Of a stretch of DNA of 17,282 bases, positions 1-7,617 are shown piece by piece. The notes beneath the pieces were generated by a model, which ran no database searches, was not told where the DNA came from, and saw nothing but the letters and a program-made list of their open reading frames with translations. The position numbers were made by a program, and so were the translations under genes. The DNA comes from an uncultured Lachnospiraceae bacterium. Lineage in GTDB: Bacteria > Bacillota > Clostridia > Lachnospirales > Lachnospiraceae. Numbering within the stretch: position 1 is the stretch's first letter; each line of letters opens with the position of its first letter. The DNA lies in contig CAJUEY010000050.1 of assembly GCA_910585825.1 (NCBI GenBank), positions 1-17,282 on the forward strand, in the 5' to 3' direction.

Positions 1-58
1 ATAACTAAAAAATCCTTGAAAAATAAGGAAAAAAGACTTGACTAAATAGGGAGGAATA

Positions 59-124
59 ATGAAAGGCATTGTGCCATTTATAAGTGGGAGGATATTCATT
101 GAAAATTATAAAACGTTCCGGTGA
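59..124 (+). CDS. Possible 21-aa leader peptide overlapping the nrdD start
   Basis: An ATG at 59 sits five bases after a strong Shine-Dalgarno (AGGGAGGAAT, about 47-56) and opens a 21-codon frame ending at TGA 122-124. The frame is shifted relative to nrdD and runs across the nrdD ribosome binding site and its TTG start at 99. A ribosome using it would terminate 26 bases inside nrdD, which could couple or attenuate nrdD translation. I know no homologue. It may be a chance ORF behind a spurious SD, or mark an ancestral start now out of frame. Confidence 0.3.
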   Translation: MKGIVPFISGRIFIENYKTFR

Positions 125-2261
125 AGAGGCCGGGTTCGATATTACAAAAATCATCGCTGCCGTTCATAAGGCAAATAGAGAAGTGGAGCCGTCCAAACGG
201 CTGAAAACAGAACAAATACAGAAAATTTCTCAAAATGTGGAGGAAATCTGCAAAAAATCCATTCGATCCATGAATGTAGAAGAAATTCAGGATGAAGTGG
301 AAGATCAGATTATGCAGGAAGGGGCATATCAGGTTGCAAGGGTGTACATTACATATCGTTATAAGCGTCAGCTGGTTCGTCAGTCAAATACGACAGACGC
401 TCAGATTATGACCATTATTGAGAGTCAGAATGAAGAAACAAAACAGGAAAATTCCAACAAAAATCCCCTTTTGGCTTCTACCCAAAGGGATTATATGGCG
501 GGAGAAGTCAGCAAAGATATTACAAAGCGCTTTCTTCTTCCACAAAAAGTATGGGATGCTCACGAAGAAGGGTTGATTCACTTTCATGATGCGGATTATT
601 TTGCACAGCATATTCACAACTGCTGTCTTGTCAATTTAGACGATATGCTGCAAAACGGAACCGTAATCAGCGAGACGAAAATTGACCGGCCGAATTCTTT
701 TTCCGTTGCCTGCACCATTGCATCCCAGATTATAGCCCAGGTGGCGTCCAGCCAATATGGCGGACAGTCAGTCAGCGCTTATCATTTATCAAAATTTGTG
801 TCCTCTTCCAGAACGAAATTCCGAAAAGAAGTCAGAGAAGAATTTGAGGCTGCAGGGATTTCGGCAGGGGAAGAGCAGATTAACCGCGTTGCAGAGGAAC
901 GCGTCAAAAGAGACATTGATAAGGGAGTGCAGACCATCCAGTATCAGGTAGTGACGCTTATGACAACGAATGGACAGGCTCCTTTTATTACGGTATTTAT
1001 GTATCTGGATGAAGCGCGGGAAGGACAGGAAAGAAACGACCTTGCCATGGTGATCCGCGCGATCTTAAATCAGAGGATTTTAGGCGTCAAGAATGAAAAA
1101 GGCGTTTATATCACGCCTGCTTTTCCAAAGCTGATTTATGTGTTGGATGAAGACAATATTACAGAAGAAAGCCCTTACTGGGATTTAACGGTACTTGCCG
1201 CCAAATGTACGGCAAAGCGCATGGTGCCGGATTATATTTCAGCGAAGATTATGAGAAAATTAAAACAGGGAAACGTATATACCTGTATGGGATGCCGTTC
1301 TTTTCTGACGGTTTATAAGGATGAAACGGATCAGTTTAAATTTTACGGAAGATTTAATCAGGGCGTATGCACCATTAATCTGGTTGACATCGCCTGCTCT
1401 TCTCAGGGAGATTTTGATGAATTCTGGAAAATATTTGATGAAAGACTGGAATTATGCTATCAGGCGTTGATGGCAAGGCACGACCGCCTTATGGGAACAA
1501 AATCCGATATAGCCCCGATTCTGTGGCAGAATGGAGCTTTGGCCCGTTTGAAAAAAGGAGAGACCATTGACAGGCTGCTTATGAACGGATATTCCACAAT
1601 TTCGCTGGGATATGCGGGATTATGTGAATGCGTGCATTATATGACAGGGAAGAATCATACAGACTCTTCCGCAACTCCTTTTGCATTGGAAGTGATGCAG
1701 CATTTGAATGATGCATGCGCAAAATGGAAAGAAAAAGAACACATTGATTTTTCCGTATATGGAACGCCTTTGGAATCCACAACGTATAAATTTGCAAAGA
1801 AGCTTCAAAAGCGATTTGGCATAATCAAAGGAGTTACCGACAAAAATTATATCACAAATTCTTATCATGTTCATGTGACGGAAGATATTGACGCATTTGA
1901 AAAATTAACATTTGAAGCGCAGTTCCAAAAATTATCTCCCGGCGGAGCGATCAGTTATGTGGAAGTTCCGGATATGAAAGATAATATTCCCGCAGTTCTT
2001 GCAGTGATGCGGCATATTTACGAAAATATCATGTATGCGGAACTGAATACAAAAAGCGATTACTGCAGCAGATGCGGATATGACGGAGAAATCCAAATTA
2101 TTACAGATGAACATGGAAAGTTGCTTTGGGAATGCCCGAACTGCGGCAATCAGGATGAGAATACCATGAGCGTTGCAAGGCGTACCTGCGGTTATATCGG
2201 AACCCAGTACTGGAACCAGGGCAGAACACAGGAAATTAAGGAACGTGTGCTGCATCTGTAA
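99..2261 (+). CDS. nrdD: Anaerobic (class III) ribonucleoside-triphosphate reductase
   Basis: Catalyses reduction of ribonucleoside triphosphates to dNTPs without oxygen, using a glycyl radical installed by the radical-SAM activase NrdG. With the TTG start at 99 the protein has 720 residues, normal for the family. Residues 1 to about 95 form an ATP-cone allosteric domain (KRSGEEAGFD and following). The long alpha/beta barrel core contains HFHDADY and a CMGC motif at residues 396-399. Near the C-terminus, C656, C659, C679 and C682 form a zinc-binding knuckle. The glycyl-radical loop RTCGYIG places the radical on about G698. I prefer TTG 99 because GGGAGGA lies 6 bases upstream and translation then begins MKIIKRSG, as in relatives. 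GTG 84 in the same frame would put that SD inside the gene. nrdG is not adjacent downstream. The assignment is very secure; only the start is uncertain. Confidence 0.96.
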   Translation: MKIIKRSGEEAGFDITKIIAAVHKANREVEPSKRLKTEQIQKISQNVEEICKKSIRSMNVEEIQDEVEDQIMQEGAYQVARVYITYRYKRQLVRQSNTTDAQIMTIIESQNEETKQENSNKNPLLASTQRDYMAGEVSKDITKRFLLPQKVWDAHEEGLIHFHDADYFAQHIHNCCLVNLDDMLQNGTVISETKIDRPNSFSVACTIASQIIAQVASSQYGGQSVSAYHLSKFVSSSRTKFRKEVREEFEAAGISAGEEQINRVAEERVKRDIDKGVQTIQYQVVTLMTTNGQAPFITVFMYLDEAREGQERNDLAMVIRAILNQRILGVKNEKGVYITPAFPKLIYVLDEDNITEESPYWDLTVLAAKCTAKRMVPDYISAKIMRKLKQGNVYTCMGCRSFLTVYKDETDQFKFYGRFNQGVCTINLVDIACSSQGDFDEFWKIFDERLELCYQALMARHDRLMGTKSDIAPILWQNGALARLKKGETIDRLLMNGYSTISLGYAGLCECVHYMTGKNHTDSSATPFALEVMQHLNDACAKWKEKEHIDFSVYGTPLESTTYKFAKKLQKRFGIIKGVTDKNYITNSYHVHVTEDIDAFEKLTFEAQFQKLSPGGAISYVEVPDMKDNIPAVLAVMRHIYENIMYAELNTKSDYCSRCGYDGEIQIITDEHGKLLWECPNCGNQDENTMSVARRTCGYIGTQYWNQGRTQEIKERVLHL

Positions 2262-2267
2262 AAATTC

Positions 2268-2296
2268 TTTATCTCTATGATATAAAATGCTATAAT
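2268..2296 (+). promoter_or_regulatory. Putative sigma-A promoter for the gdpP-rplI-dnaB operon
   Basis: A perfect TATAAT at 2291-2296 lies 32 bases before the gdpP ATG. A weak TTTATC sits 17 bases upstream at 2268-2273. Only the -10 is convincing. It begins just after the nrdD stop, and no terminator is visible between the two genes, so read-through from nrdD is also possible. Confidence 0.5.
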
Positions 2297-2328
2297 AGTA
2301 TATGAAATAGATTCATAAGGGAGGAGAA

Positions 2329-4371
2329 ATGAAACAAAATATAAAATTAAAAGGTCGATTACGGTATTATATGTATACGCCTCTGTATGTGACAATACTT
2401 CTTCTGTTTTTGAATATACTGATTTATTTTGAAGACAAAAGAGCAGGCGTTATAGTAACGATTTTTGTAGTGATATATTTTATTTTTATATTTACTACCT
2501 ACATCTGGAACAAGCCGGTATTGACAAAAGAAATGATACATTTTGCCACGCAGTATGCCACTGTACAAAAACAGCTTTTGGATGATTTTGAAATACCTTA
2601 TGCGATTTTGGACATAAACGGAATCATACTCTGGATGAATAAAGAATTTGAACAGCTTACCGGCAAAGACAAAGGATACCACAAAACGATTTTTACCATA
2701 TTCCCCATGATTTCGAAAGATCAGATTCAAAAAGGGGAAAAAGAAAATCTTCGTATTGGATGGGAAGATAAAATCTTTCGGGCTGCCATTGAGCCAATTT
2801 ATCTTGAAAAAAAGACAGAAGAAAGCAGTATCATAGAAGTAAAAGAAAATGAAAATCTGATTGCGTTGTATTTATATGATGAAACAGAGTTGAATCAATA
2901 TATTCAGATGAATCAGGAACAGAAATTGGTGGCGTCACTGGTATATATTGATAATTACGAAGAGGCATTGGACAGTATTGAAGACGTAAAACGCTCTTTG
3001 CTGTCCGCATTGATAGACCGAAAAGTAAATGAATATTTTTCCAAAGTAGACGCTCTTGTAAGAAAAATTGAAAAAGATAAATATTTCGTAGTATTTAAGT
3101 ACAAATATCTAAATGTATTGGAAGAAGATAAATTCAGCCTGATTGAAGATGTAAAAAGCGTCAAAGTAGGAAATGAGATGGCAGTTACATTGAGTATCGG
3201 CGTCGGCATTCAGGGAGAAAGCTACAATACAAATTATGAATATTCCCGTATGGCCATTGATCTGGCATTAGGCCGGGGCGGTGATCAGGTAGTTGTGCGT
3301 AAAGGAGAAGACATTTTCTACTATGGAGGAAAATCCAAAACCGTAGAGAAAAATACCCGTGTAAAAGCAAGGATCAAAGCTCATGCATTGCGCGAGACCC
3401 TTCAAAGCCGGGAAAATGTTATGATTATGGGACATAACATCAGTGATGTGGATTCCTTCGGCGCGGCTATCGGCATTTACTGTGCTGCAAAAGTCCTAAA
3501 CAAAAAGGCGCAGATTGTATTAAATGAAGTAACCTCGTCTCTGCGTCCGCTAAAAGAATGTTTTGCACCGGAAAAGGGCTATCCGGAAGATTTGTTTATT
3601 AACAGTGAACGTGCAATGGAGACAATAAACCGCAATACGCTGGTTATGGTAGTAGATACCAATCGGCCGAATTATACCGAATGTCCCCAGCTTTTGGAAC
3701 GAGGCAATGCAATTGTTGTATTCGATCATCACAGACAGGGCAATGAAGTAATCAAAAATCCGATTTTATCTTATATAGAACCTTATGCCTCATCTACCTG
3801 TGAAATGATTTCGGAAGTCCTTCAGTATTTTACTGAAAATATCAAACTGGAGCCTGCTGAGGCAGACTGTATTTATGCGGGCATTTTGATCGACACCAAC
3901 AATTTTATGACAAAAACAGGCGTACGCACCTTTGAAGCTGCAGCATATTTAAGAAGATGCGGTGCAGATGTAACAAGAGTTCGTAAACTGCTTAGAAATG
4001 ATATGAATTCTTATAAGGCAAGGGCAGAGGTTGTCCGTCATGCCGAAGTCTATAAAGGGGCTTTTGCGATTTCTGTTTGTCCCGGTAAAATGGAGAGTCC
4101 GACGATTGTAGGCGCTCAGGCAGCAGATGAATTGTTAAACATTATCGGTATCAAAGCATCCTTTGTATTAACGGAATATCAGGGAAAGATTTTTATCAGC
4201 TCAAGATCCATTGATGAAATCAATGTACAGCTCATTATGGAAAAACTTGGCGGCGGCGGACATTTAAATGTAGCTGGAGCACAGCTGATAAACTGCACGT
4301 TATCAGAAGCAAAACGCGCATTACAGGAAACCATTGATCATATGCTTGAAGAAGGAGAAATAGAAATATGA
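2329..4371 (+). CDS. gdpP: GdpP/YybT-type cyclic-di-AMP phosphodiesterase (DHH family)
   Basis: Membrane-bound phosphodiesterase that hydrolyses c-di-AMP, a Firmicutes second messenger controlling potassium and osmolyte balance, wall stress and beta-lactam tolerance. Its 680 residues match the family layout. Two N-terminal membrane helices span about residues 13-60. A PAS-like sensor covers about 80-165. A degenerate GGDEF-like domain covers about 175-310; SIGVGIQ and LALGRGGDQ are visible, but not a canonical GGDEF signature. The catalytic DHH domain has MGHNISDVDS (from residue 366), VVDTN and DHH at 466-468. The DHHA1 domain carries GGGGH at 641-645. SD AGGGAGGAG lies just before the ATG at 2329. 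The stop overlaps the rplI start (ATGA), indicating translational coupling, and gdpP-rplI-dnaB is a conserved Firmicutes order. The c-di-AMP substrate is inferred from the family; the residues needed are present. Confidence 0.95.
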   Translation: MKQNIKLKGRLRYYMYTPLYVTILLLFLNILIYFEDKRAGVIVTIFVVIYFIFIFTTYIWNKPVLTKEMIHFATQYATVQKQLLDDFEIPYAILDINGIILWMNKEFEQLTGKDKGYHKTIFTIFPMISKDQIQKGEKENLRIGWEDKIFRAAIEPIYLEKKTEESSIIEVKENENLIALYLYDETELNQYIQMNQEQKLVASLVYIDNYEEALDSIEDVKRSLLSALIDRKVNEYFSKVDALVRKIEKDKYFVVFKYKYLNVLEEDKFSLIEDVKSVKVGNEMAVTLSIGVGIQGESYNTNYEYSRMAIDLALGRGGDQVVVRKGEDIFYYGGKSKTVEKNTRVKARIKAHALRETLQSRENVMIMGHNISDVDSFGAAIGIYCAAKVLNKKAQIVLNEVTSSLRPLKECFAPEKGYPEDLFINSERAMETINRNTLVMVVDTNRPNYTECPQLLERGNAIVVFDHHRQGNEVIKNPILSYIEPYASSTCEMISEVLQYFTENIKLEPAEADCIYAGILIDTNNFMTKTGVRTFEAAAYLRRCGADVTRVRKLLRNDMNSYKARAEVVRHAEVYKGAFAISVCPGKMESPTIVGAQAADELLNIIGIKASFVLTEYQGKIFISSRSIDEINVQLIMEKLGGGGHLNVAGAQLINCTLSEAKRALQETIDHMLEEGEIEI

Positions 4372-4814
4372 AAGTAATTTTATTGGCAGATGTAAAAGCA
4401 TTAGGAAAAAAAGGAGAAATCGTAAATGCCAGCGATGCATATGCGAGAAATGTTCTTTTTGCCAAAAAATTGGCCGTAGAGGCAAACAATAAGAATTTAA
4501 ATGATTTGAAATTACAGAATAAACACAAAGAAAAAGTAGAAGAAGAAAATTTTGAGGCAGCCAAAGAGCTTGCAAAGAAATTAGAAGGACTGAAAGTAGA
4601 AGTTAAGATCAAAACGGGAGAGGGCGGTAAAACATTTGGTTCCGTGTCTACCAAGGAAATTTCAGCGGCAGCCAAAGAACAGTTAGATTTGGAATTAGAT
4701 AAGAAGAAGATGCAGCTGACAGAGCCGATTAAAAGCCTTGGAGTGCATGAAGTCGCCCTTCGTCTTCATCCGAAAGTAACAGGAATCTTAAGAGTACACG
4801 TCAGCGGGGAATAA
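4368..4814 (+). CDS. rplI: Large-subunit ribosomal protein L9
   Basis: Binds 23S rRNA near the L1 stalk base and helps maintain reading frame. At 148 residues it has normal length. The N-terminal domain begins with MKVILLADVKALGKKGE followed by the SDAYARNVLF segment that contacts rRNA. A long Lys/Glu-rich connecting helix follows at about residues 45-80. The C-terminal domain contains GKTFGSVSTKEI and LHPKVTGILRVHV. The ATG overlaps the gdpP stop by four bases, and an SD (AGAAGGAG) lies inside the end of gdpP, so translation is probably coupled. dnaB follows after 15 bases. I see nothing unusual in the protein. Confidence 0.97.
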   Translation: MKVILLADVKALGKKGEIVNASDAYARNVLFAKKLAVEANNKNLNDLKLQNKHKEKVEEENFEAAKELAKKLEGLKVEVKIKTGEGGKTFGSVSTKEISAAAKEQLDLELDKKKMQLTEPIKSLGVHEVALRLHPKVTGILRVHVSGE

Positions 4815-4829
4815 AAAGGAGAAAACTCC

Positions 4830-6158
4830 ATGGAAGAAGTTCTGATGAAACGGATCATGCCCAACAGCTTAGAAGCAGAGGAATCTGTGATCGGTTCCAT
4901 GATTATGGATAAAGAAGCAATTGTAGTTGCTATTGAAACGCTTTTACAGGAGGATTTCTATTATCAGCAGTATGGATTGCTGTTTCAGGCAATGGTTGAG
5001 CTGTACAATGCCGGAGAGCCGGTAGATCTTATCACGCTGCAATCCAAGCTAAAAGCAATGAATGTACCTGCAGAAATCAGCAGTATGGAATTTGTAAGGG
5101 ATCTGCTCACCGCAGTGCCCACATCCGCAAATGTAAAATCCTATGCGCAGATTGTAAAGGACAAATCTCTTCTTCGTTCTTTAATTAAAGTAACGGAAGA
5201 AATCGAAAATAAATGTTATTTAGGGCAGGAAGAGGTAGAAGACATTCTTTCTGACACAGAGAAGAATATTTTTAGTCTTTTGCAGAACAGAGGCGTCAGG
5301 GAATACGTACCCATCAAAGAAATCGTATTGAATGCACTGGAAAAAATCGAACAGGCGTCTAAGACACAGGGAAATGTGACAGGCATTCCCACCGGTTTTA
5401 TCGACCTGGATTATAAAATGTCCGGTTTGCAGAATTCTGATTTTATTCTGGTTGCAGCCAGGCCCTCTATGGGTAAGACGGCCCTTGTATTGAATATTGC
5501 CCAGTATGTTGCGTTTCATGAGAATATGGCAACAGCTGTTTTTAGTCTGGAGATGTCAAAAGAGCAGCTGGTGAATCGTCTGTTTTCTCTGGAATCCAGA
5601 GTAGATGCACAGGTTTTGCGTTCCGGCAATTTAAATGATTCTGATTGGGAAAAACTGATCGAGGGAGCGGATGTAATCGGTAAGTCAAAGCTTATTATTG
5701 ATGACACACCGGGAATATCCATTTCAGAAATGCGGAGTAAATGCAGAAAATATAAATTAGAGCATGATTTAAAATTAATTATCATTGACTATCTGCAGTT
5801 AATGTCAGGAAACGGTAGAAGCGATTCCAGACAGCAGGAGATTTCTGACATTTCGCGATCCTTAAAAGGACTTGCCAGAGAATTGAATGTCCCGGTCATT
5901 GCATTGTCGCAGCTCAGCCGTGCAGTGGAGCAGCGTCCGGATCACAGACCGATGCTTTCTGATCTCAGAGAGTCCGGCGCGATCGAACAGGATGCCGACG
6001 TGGTTATGTTTATATATCGTGACGATTATTATAATAAAGACTCCGATATGAAAAATATCGCTGAAATTATTCTGGCCAAGCAGAGAAACGGCCCCATCGG
6101 CACAGTCAATCTCGTATGGCTTCCGCAATACACCAAATTTGCGAATATGGAAAAATAA
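4830..6158 (+). CDS. dnaB: Replicative DNA helicase DnaB
   Basis: Hexameric 5'-3' helicase that unwinds DNA at the fork and recruits primase. Residues 1 to about 150 are the N-terminal primase-interaction domain (PNSLEAEESVIGSM near the start). The RecA-like C-terminal domain has Walker A ARPSMGKTA with K216, the SLEMSKEQLVNRL motif, Walker B IIIDYLQLM with D320, and the ALSQLSRAVE and SDLRESGAIEQDAD segments. At 442 residues it is a standard intein-free length. ATG 4830 follows AAAGGAG with 8-base spacing. An in-frame ATG at 4845 (MKRIMPNSLE) resembles some homologues but lacks as good an SD. It is the last gene of the gdpP-rplI-dnaB set. No clear terminator follows; the next gene has its own promoter. 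Confidence 0.97.
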   Translation: MEEVLMKRIMPNSLEAEESVIGSMIMDKEAIVVAIETLLQEDFYYQQYGLLFQAMVELYNAGEPVDLITLQSKLKAMNVPAEISSMEFVRDLLTAVPTSANVKSYAQIVKDKSLLRSLIKVTEEIENKCYLGQEEVEDILSDTEKNIFSLLQNRGVREYVPIKEIVLNALEKIEQASKTQGNVTGIPTGFIDLDYKMSGLQNSDFILVAARPSMGKTALVLNIAQYVAFHENMATAVFSLEMSKEQLVNRLFSLESRVDAQVLRSGNLNDSDWEKLIEGADVIGKSKLIIDDTPGISISEMRSKCRKYKLEHDLKLIIIDYLQLMSGNGRSDSRQQEISDISRSLKGLARELNVPVIALSQLSRAVEQRPDHRPMLSDLRESGAIEQDADVVMFIYRDDYYNKDSDMKNIAEIILAKQRNGPIGTVNLVWLPQYTKFANMEK

Positions 6159-6187
6159 TGATGTCGAATCTTCACGACCAAAATTCA

Positions 6188-6216
6188 TTGCGAATTGTTC
6201 TACTCTCTTCTATAAT
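6188..6216 (+). promoter_or_regulatory. Promoter of the MerR-family gene
   Basis: TTGCGA (6188-6193), a 17-base spacer and a perfect TATAAT (6211-6216) form a good sigma-A promoter 30 bases before the TTG start. A short inverted repeat, AATTC-N5-GAATT (6182-6196), overlaps the -35 and could be an operator. The 17-base spacer differs from the 19-20 bases typical of MerR-activated promoters. Confidence 0.65.
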
Positions 6217-6246
6217 GAATATATATAGAGGAAGGAGGCAGTTCAT

Positions 6247-6852
6247 TTGGACAAGCTACGTTATATGATTTCAGATGCCGCAGGATTGGTGAATGTGGAA
6301 GCGCATGTGCTGCGCTACTGGGAAGAAGAGCTGCAGCTTGAAATTCCCCGCAACGAAATGGGGCATCGTTATTATACCAAAGAGAACATACAGCAATTCC
6401 TTAAGATAAAAGAGTTAAAAGAACAGGGATACCAGTTAAAAGCAATTAAAATGGTAATCCATAACGGAAAGAAACCGGAAGAGGCCGCAGCTTTAACAAA
6501 CGGAGCTCTGGCGGAACGAAATACATCTATGCAGACATCTTCCCCAAACAATTCTGTAAACTATGTTTCTCCAGAAGAAAAAATGGCGCAGTTCCGGCTT
6601 TTAATGAGCGGAATTGTAAAAGAGGCTTTATCAGAAAATAATTCGTCTCTTGGAAAAGAAATTGGAGAAAACGTAGGAGACCGGGTACTAAAAGAAATGA
6701 ATTATCTGATGAGGGAACAGGATGAGCAGGAGGAGGAACGTTATCGAAAATTGGATGCAGCAATCCGGGAGTTGAACGGGAAAAAGCTAAAGGGCAGCAC
6801 AAAGAAAAAAGAACCTCGCCGCTTATTTGCAAAAAAAGAAGTCACTACATAA
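6247..6852 (+). CDS. MerR-type HTH protein with coiled-coil C-terminus
   Basis: A 201-residue DNA-binding protein. Residues about 6-72 are a MerR-type winged helix: ISDAAGLVNVEAHVLRYWEE is the HTH, and the GHRYYTKENIQQF segment is the wing. A low-complexity linker spans about 85-115. A Glu/Lys-rich helical region (about 120-185, with REQDEQEEERYRKLDAAIRE) is probably a coiled coil, and the tail is very basic (KKKEPRR). No cysteine or other ligand-binding domain of the metal or drug sensors is seen. The HTH/coiled-coil/basic-tail plan recalls chromosome-organising MerR proteins such as RacA, but that is architecture only, not demonstrated homology. The TTG start at 6247 is fixed by AAGGAGG eight bases upstream. 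The gene is monocistronic, ending in a strong terminator. Confidence 0.85.
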   Translation: MDKLRYMISDAAGLVNVEAHVLRYWEEELQLEIPRNEMGHRYYTKENIQQFLKIKELKEQGYQLKAIKMVIHNGKKPEEAAALTNGALAERNTSMQTSSPNNSVNYVSPEEKMAQFRLLMSGIVKEALSENNSSLGKEIGENVGDRVLKEMNYLMREQDEQEEERYRKLDAAIRELNGKKLKGSTKKKEPRRLFAKKEVTT

Positions 6853-6888
6853 AAAAAAACTGTGTACAGAAAATGTACACAGTTTTTT
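6851..6888. terminator. Bidirectional intrinsic terminator between merR-like gene and ferredoxin
   Basis: The arms ACTGTGTACA (6859-6868) and TGTACACAGT (6874-6883) are perfect complements around the loop GAAAA. They are flanked by nine A on the left and a T run on the right, so the hairpin works for both converging transcripts. It starts at the stop codon of the MerR-like gene. Confidence 0.92.
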
Positions 6889-6910
6889 AATGTTGTGATT
6901 GATTTTGTGA

Positions 6911-7081
6911 TTAGCCCTGCTCAATTGCTCCTGTTGGACAGGAACCTGCACATGTACCGCAGTCTACACAAGAACCTGGATCGATTTCATATTTGCCGTC
7001 GCCAGCAGAGATTGCTCCTACTGGACAGGCTCCTTCGCAGGTTCCGCAGCTAACGCAAGAATCTGTAATAACGTATGCCAT
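6911..7081 (-). CDS. 2[4Fe-4S] ferredoxin, clostridial type
   Basis: A 56-residue low-potential electron carrier. Translation from ATG (complement of 7079-7081) gives two repeats of the cluster-binding pattern CxxCxxCxxxCP: CVSCGTCEGACPVGAI at residues 9-24 and CVDCGTCAGSCPTGAI at residues 38-53. All eight cysteines are present, and the two halves show the internal duplication typical of clostridial ferredoxins. The length matches the family (about 55 residues). The SD AGGAGG (complement of 7090-7095) has 8-base spacing. The gene is monocistronic, convergent with the MerR-like gene and served by the shared terminator. Redox partners such as hydrogenase or pyruvate:ferredoxin oxidoreductase are inferred from the family and are not encoded here. 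Confidence 0.96.
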   Translation of the reverse strand: MAYVITDSCVSCGTCEGACPVGAISAGDGKYEIDPGSCVDCGTCAGSCPTGAIEQG

Positions 7082-7111
7082 TGGTTAATCCTCCTTATGT
7101 AATTCGATTTT

Positions 7112-7126
7112 AGCTGTATAACAGCT
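7112..7126. promoter_or_regulatory. Palindrome at the 5' end of the ferredoxin transcript
   Basis: AGCTGT-ATA-ACAGCT is a perfect 6-bp inverted repeat with a 3-base centre, placed just downstream of the predicted ferredoxin -10 element and about 17 bases upstream of the SD. It could be a repressor site at the transcription start, or a small 5' stabilising hairpin in the mRNA. The regulator is unknown. Confidence 0.45.
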
Positions 7127-7134
7127 TAAAAGAT

Positions 7135-7163
7135 ATTTTAATACAAAAGAAATGTGAATACAA
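7135..7163 (-). promoter_or_regulatory. Putative ferredoxin promoter
   Basis: Reading the minus strand, TTGTAT (complement of 7158-7163), a 17-base spacer and TAAAAT (complement of 7135-7140) resemble a sigma-A promoter with a modest -35. It would start transcription near 7128, about 47 bases before the ATG. Confidence 0.5.
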
Positions 7164-7257
7164 GTATAAATAAGGTATTTTTCAAAGAACATAAAAGAAA
7201 CAATTGCACAAAAGGAAAGATTCTGTTAGTATGGAATCGAATAAAGAATAGTAATAC

Positions 7258-7263
7258 TATAAT
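7258..7263 (+). promoter_or_regulatory. Candidate -10 element for the DUF1858 gene
   Basis: A perfect TATAAT lies 69 bases before the start codon in AT-rich DNA. No credible -35 is seen 16-18 bases upstream and there is no TGn extension, so this is only a candidate. Confidence 0.3.
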
Positions 7264-7332
7264 ACCAGGTCAAAAGTTATGAATGATATATCATAATAAG
7301 ACATGGCAAATCACTATAAAGGAGGTAAATCC

Positions 7333-7545
7333 ATGGCACAGGTTACAAAATCTACAATGATAGGTGAATTACTCCAGATTGATGCAAATATTGCTCCTGT
7401 TCTTTTAAACATAGGAATGCATTGTCTGGGATGTCCGTCTTCTCAAATGGAGACAATAGAAGAAGCAGCAATGGTTCATGGAATTGAGCCGGATGCTCTT
7501 GTAGATGAGATTAATGCATTTTTAGCAAAAGATCTGGCAGAATAA
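7333..7545 (+). CDS. DUF1858 / hybrid-cluster-associated redox-disulfide protein
   Basis: A 70-residue cytoplasmic protein. The N-terminal part (STMIGELLQIDANIAPVLL) and the motif GMHCLGCPSSQ, containing a CxxC pair, identify the DUF1858 domain, also described as a hybrid-cluster-protein-associated redox disulfide domain. The conserved cysteines suggest a thiol-redox or metal-related role. The exact reaction is not established, and no hybrid cluster protein gene is in this window. The ATG at 7333 is chosen because AAAGGAGGT lies 6-7 bases upstream. An in-frame ATG at 7303 lacks an SD and would add ten residues containing that SD. A single-gene unit is bounded by a strong terminator. Confidence 0.9.
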   Translation: MAQVTKSTMIGELLQIDANIAPVLLNIGMHCLGCPSSQMETIEEAAMVHGIEPDALVDEINAFLAKDLAE

Positions 7546-7556
7546 GAATCAAAAAT

Positions 7557-7597
7557 AAAAGAATCCATGAGACAAAGCTGTTTCATGGATTCTTTTT
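7557..7597. terminator. Bidirectional terminator between the DUF1858 gene and mecA
   Basis: A stem of 18 pairs (7557-7574 with 7579-7596, one G-U pair in the plus-strand transcript) closes on the four-base loop AAGC. The A-rich left flank and TTTTT on the right let it serve both converging genes. Confidence 0.92.
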
Positions 7598-7617
7598 GTA
7601 TCCTTGGGATAATTTGT

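Noticed and set aside
4235..4675. 146-aa open frame on the minus strand over the gdpP end and rplI
   Set aside because: It lies entirely antisense to two well-identified genes and has the Ser/Phe/Leu-rich composition expected of the complement of Lys/Glu-rich coding DNA.
6182..6196. AATTC-N5-GAATT as a MerR operator
   Set aside because: It overlaps the -35 rather than the spacer where MerR proteins bind, and 5-bp AT-rich arms are common by chance. Mentioned only with the promoter.
6862..7053. 63-aa plus-strand frame over the ferredoxin
   Set aside because: It is antisense to the eight-cysteine ferredoxin and begins inside a terminator stem.
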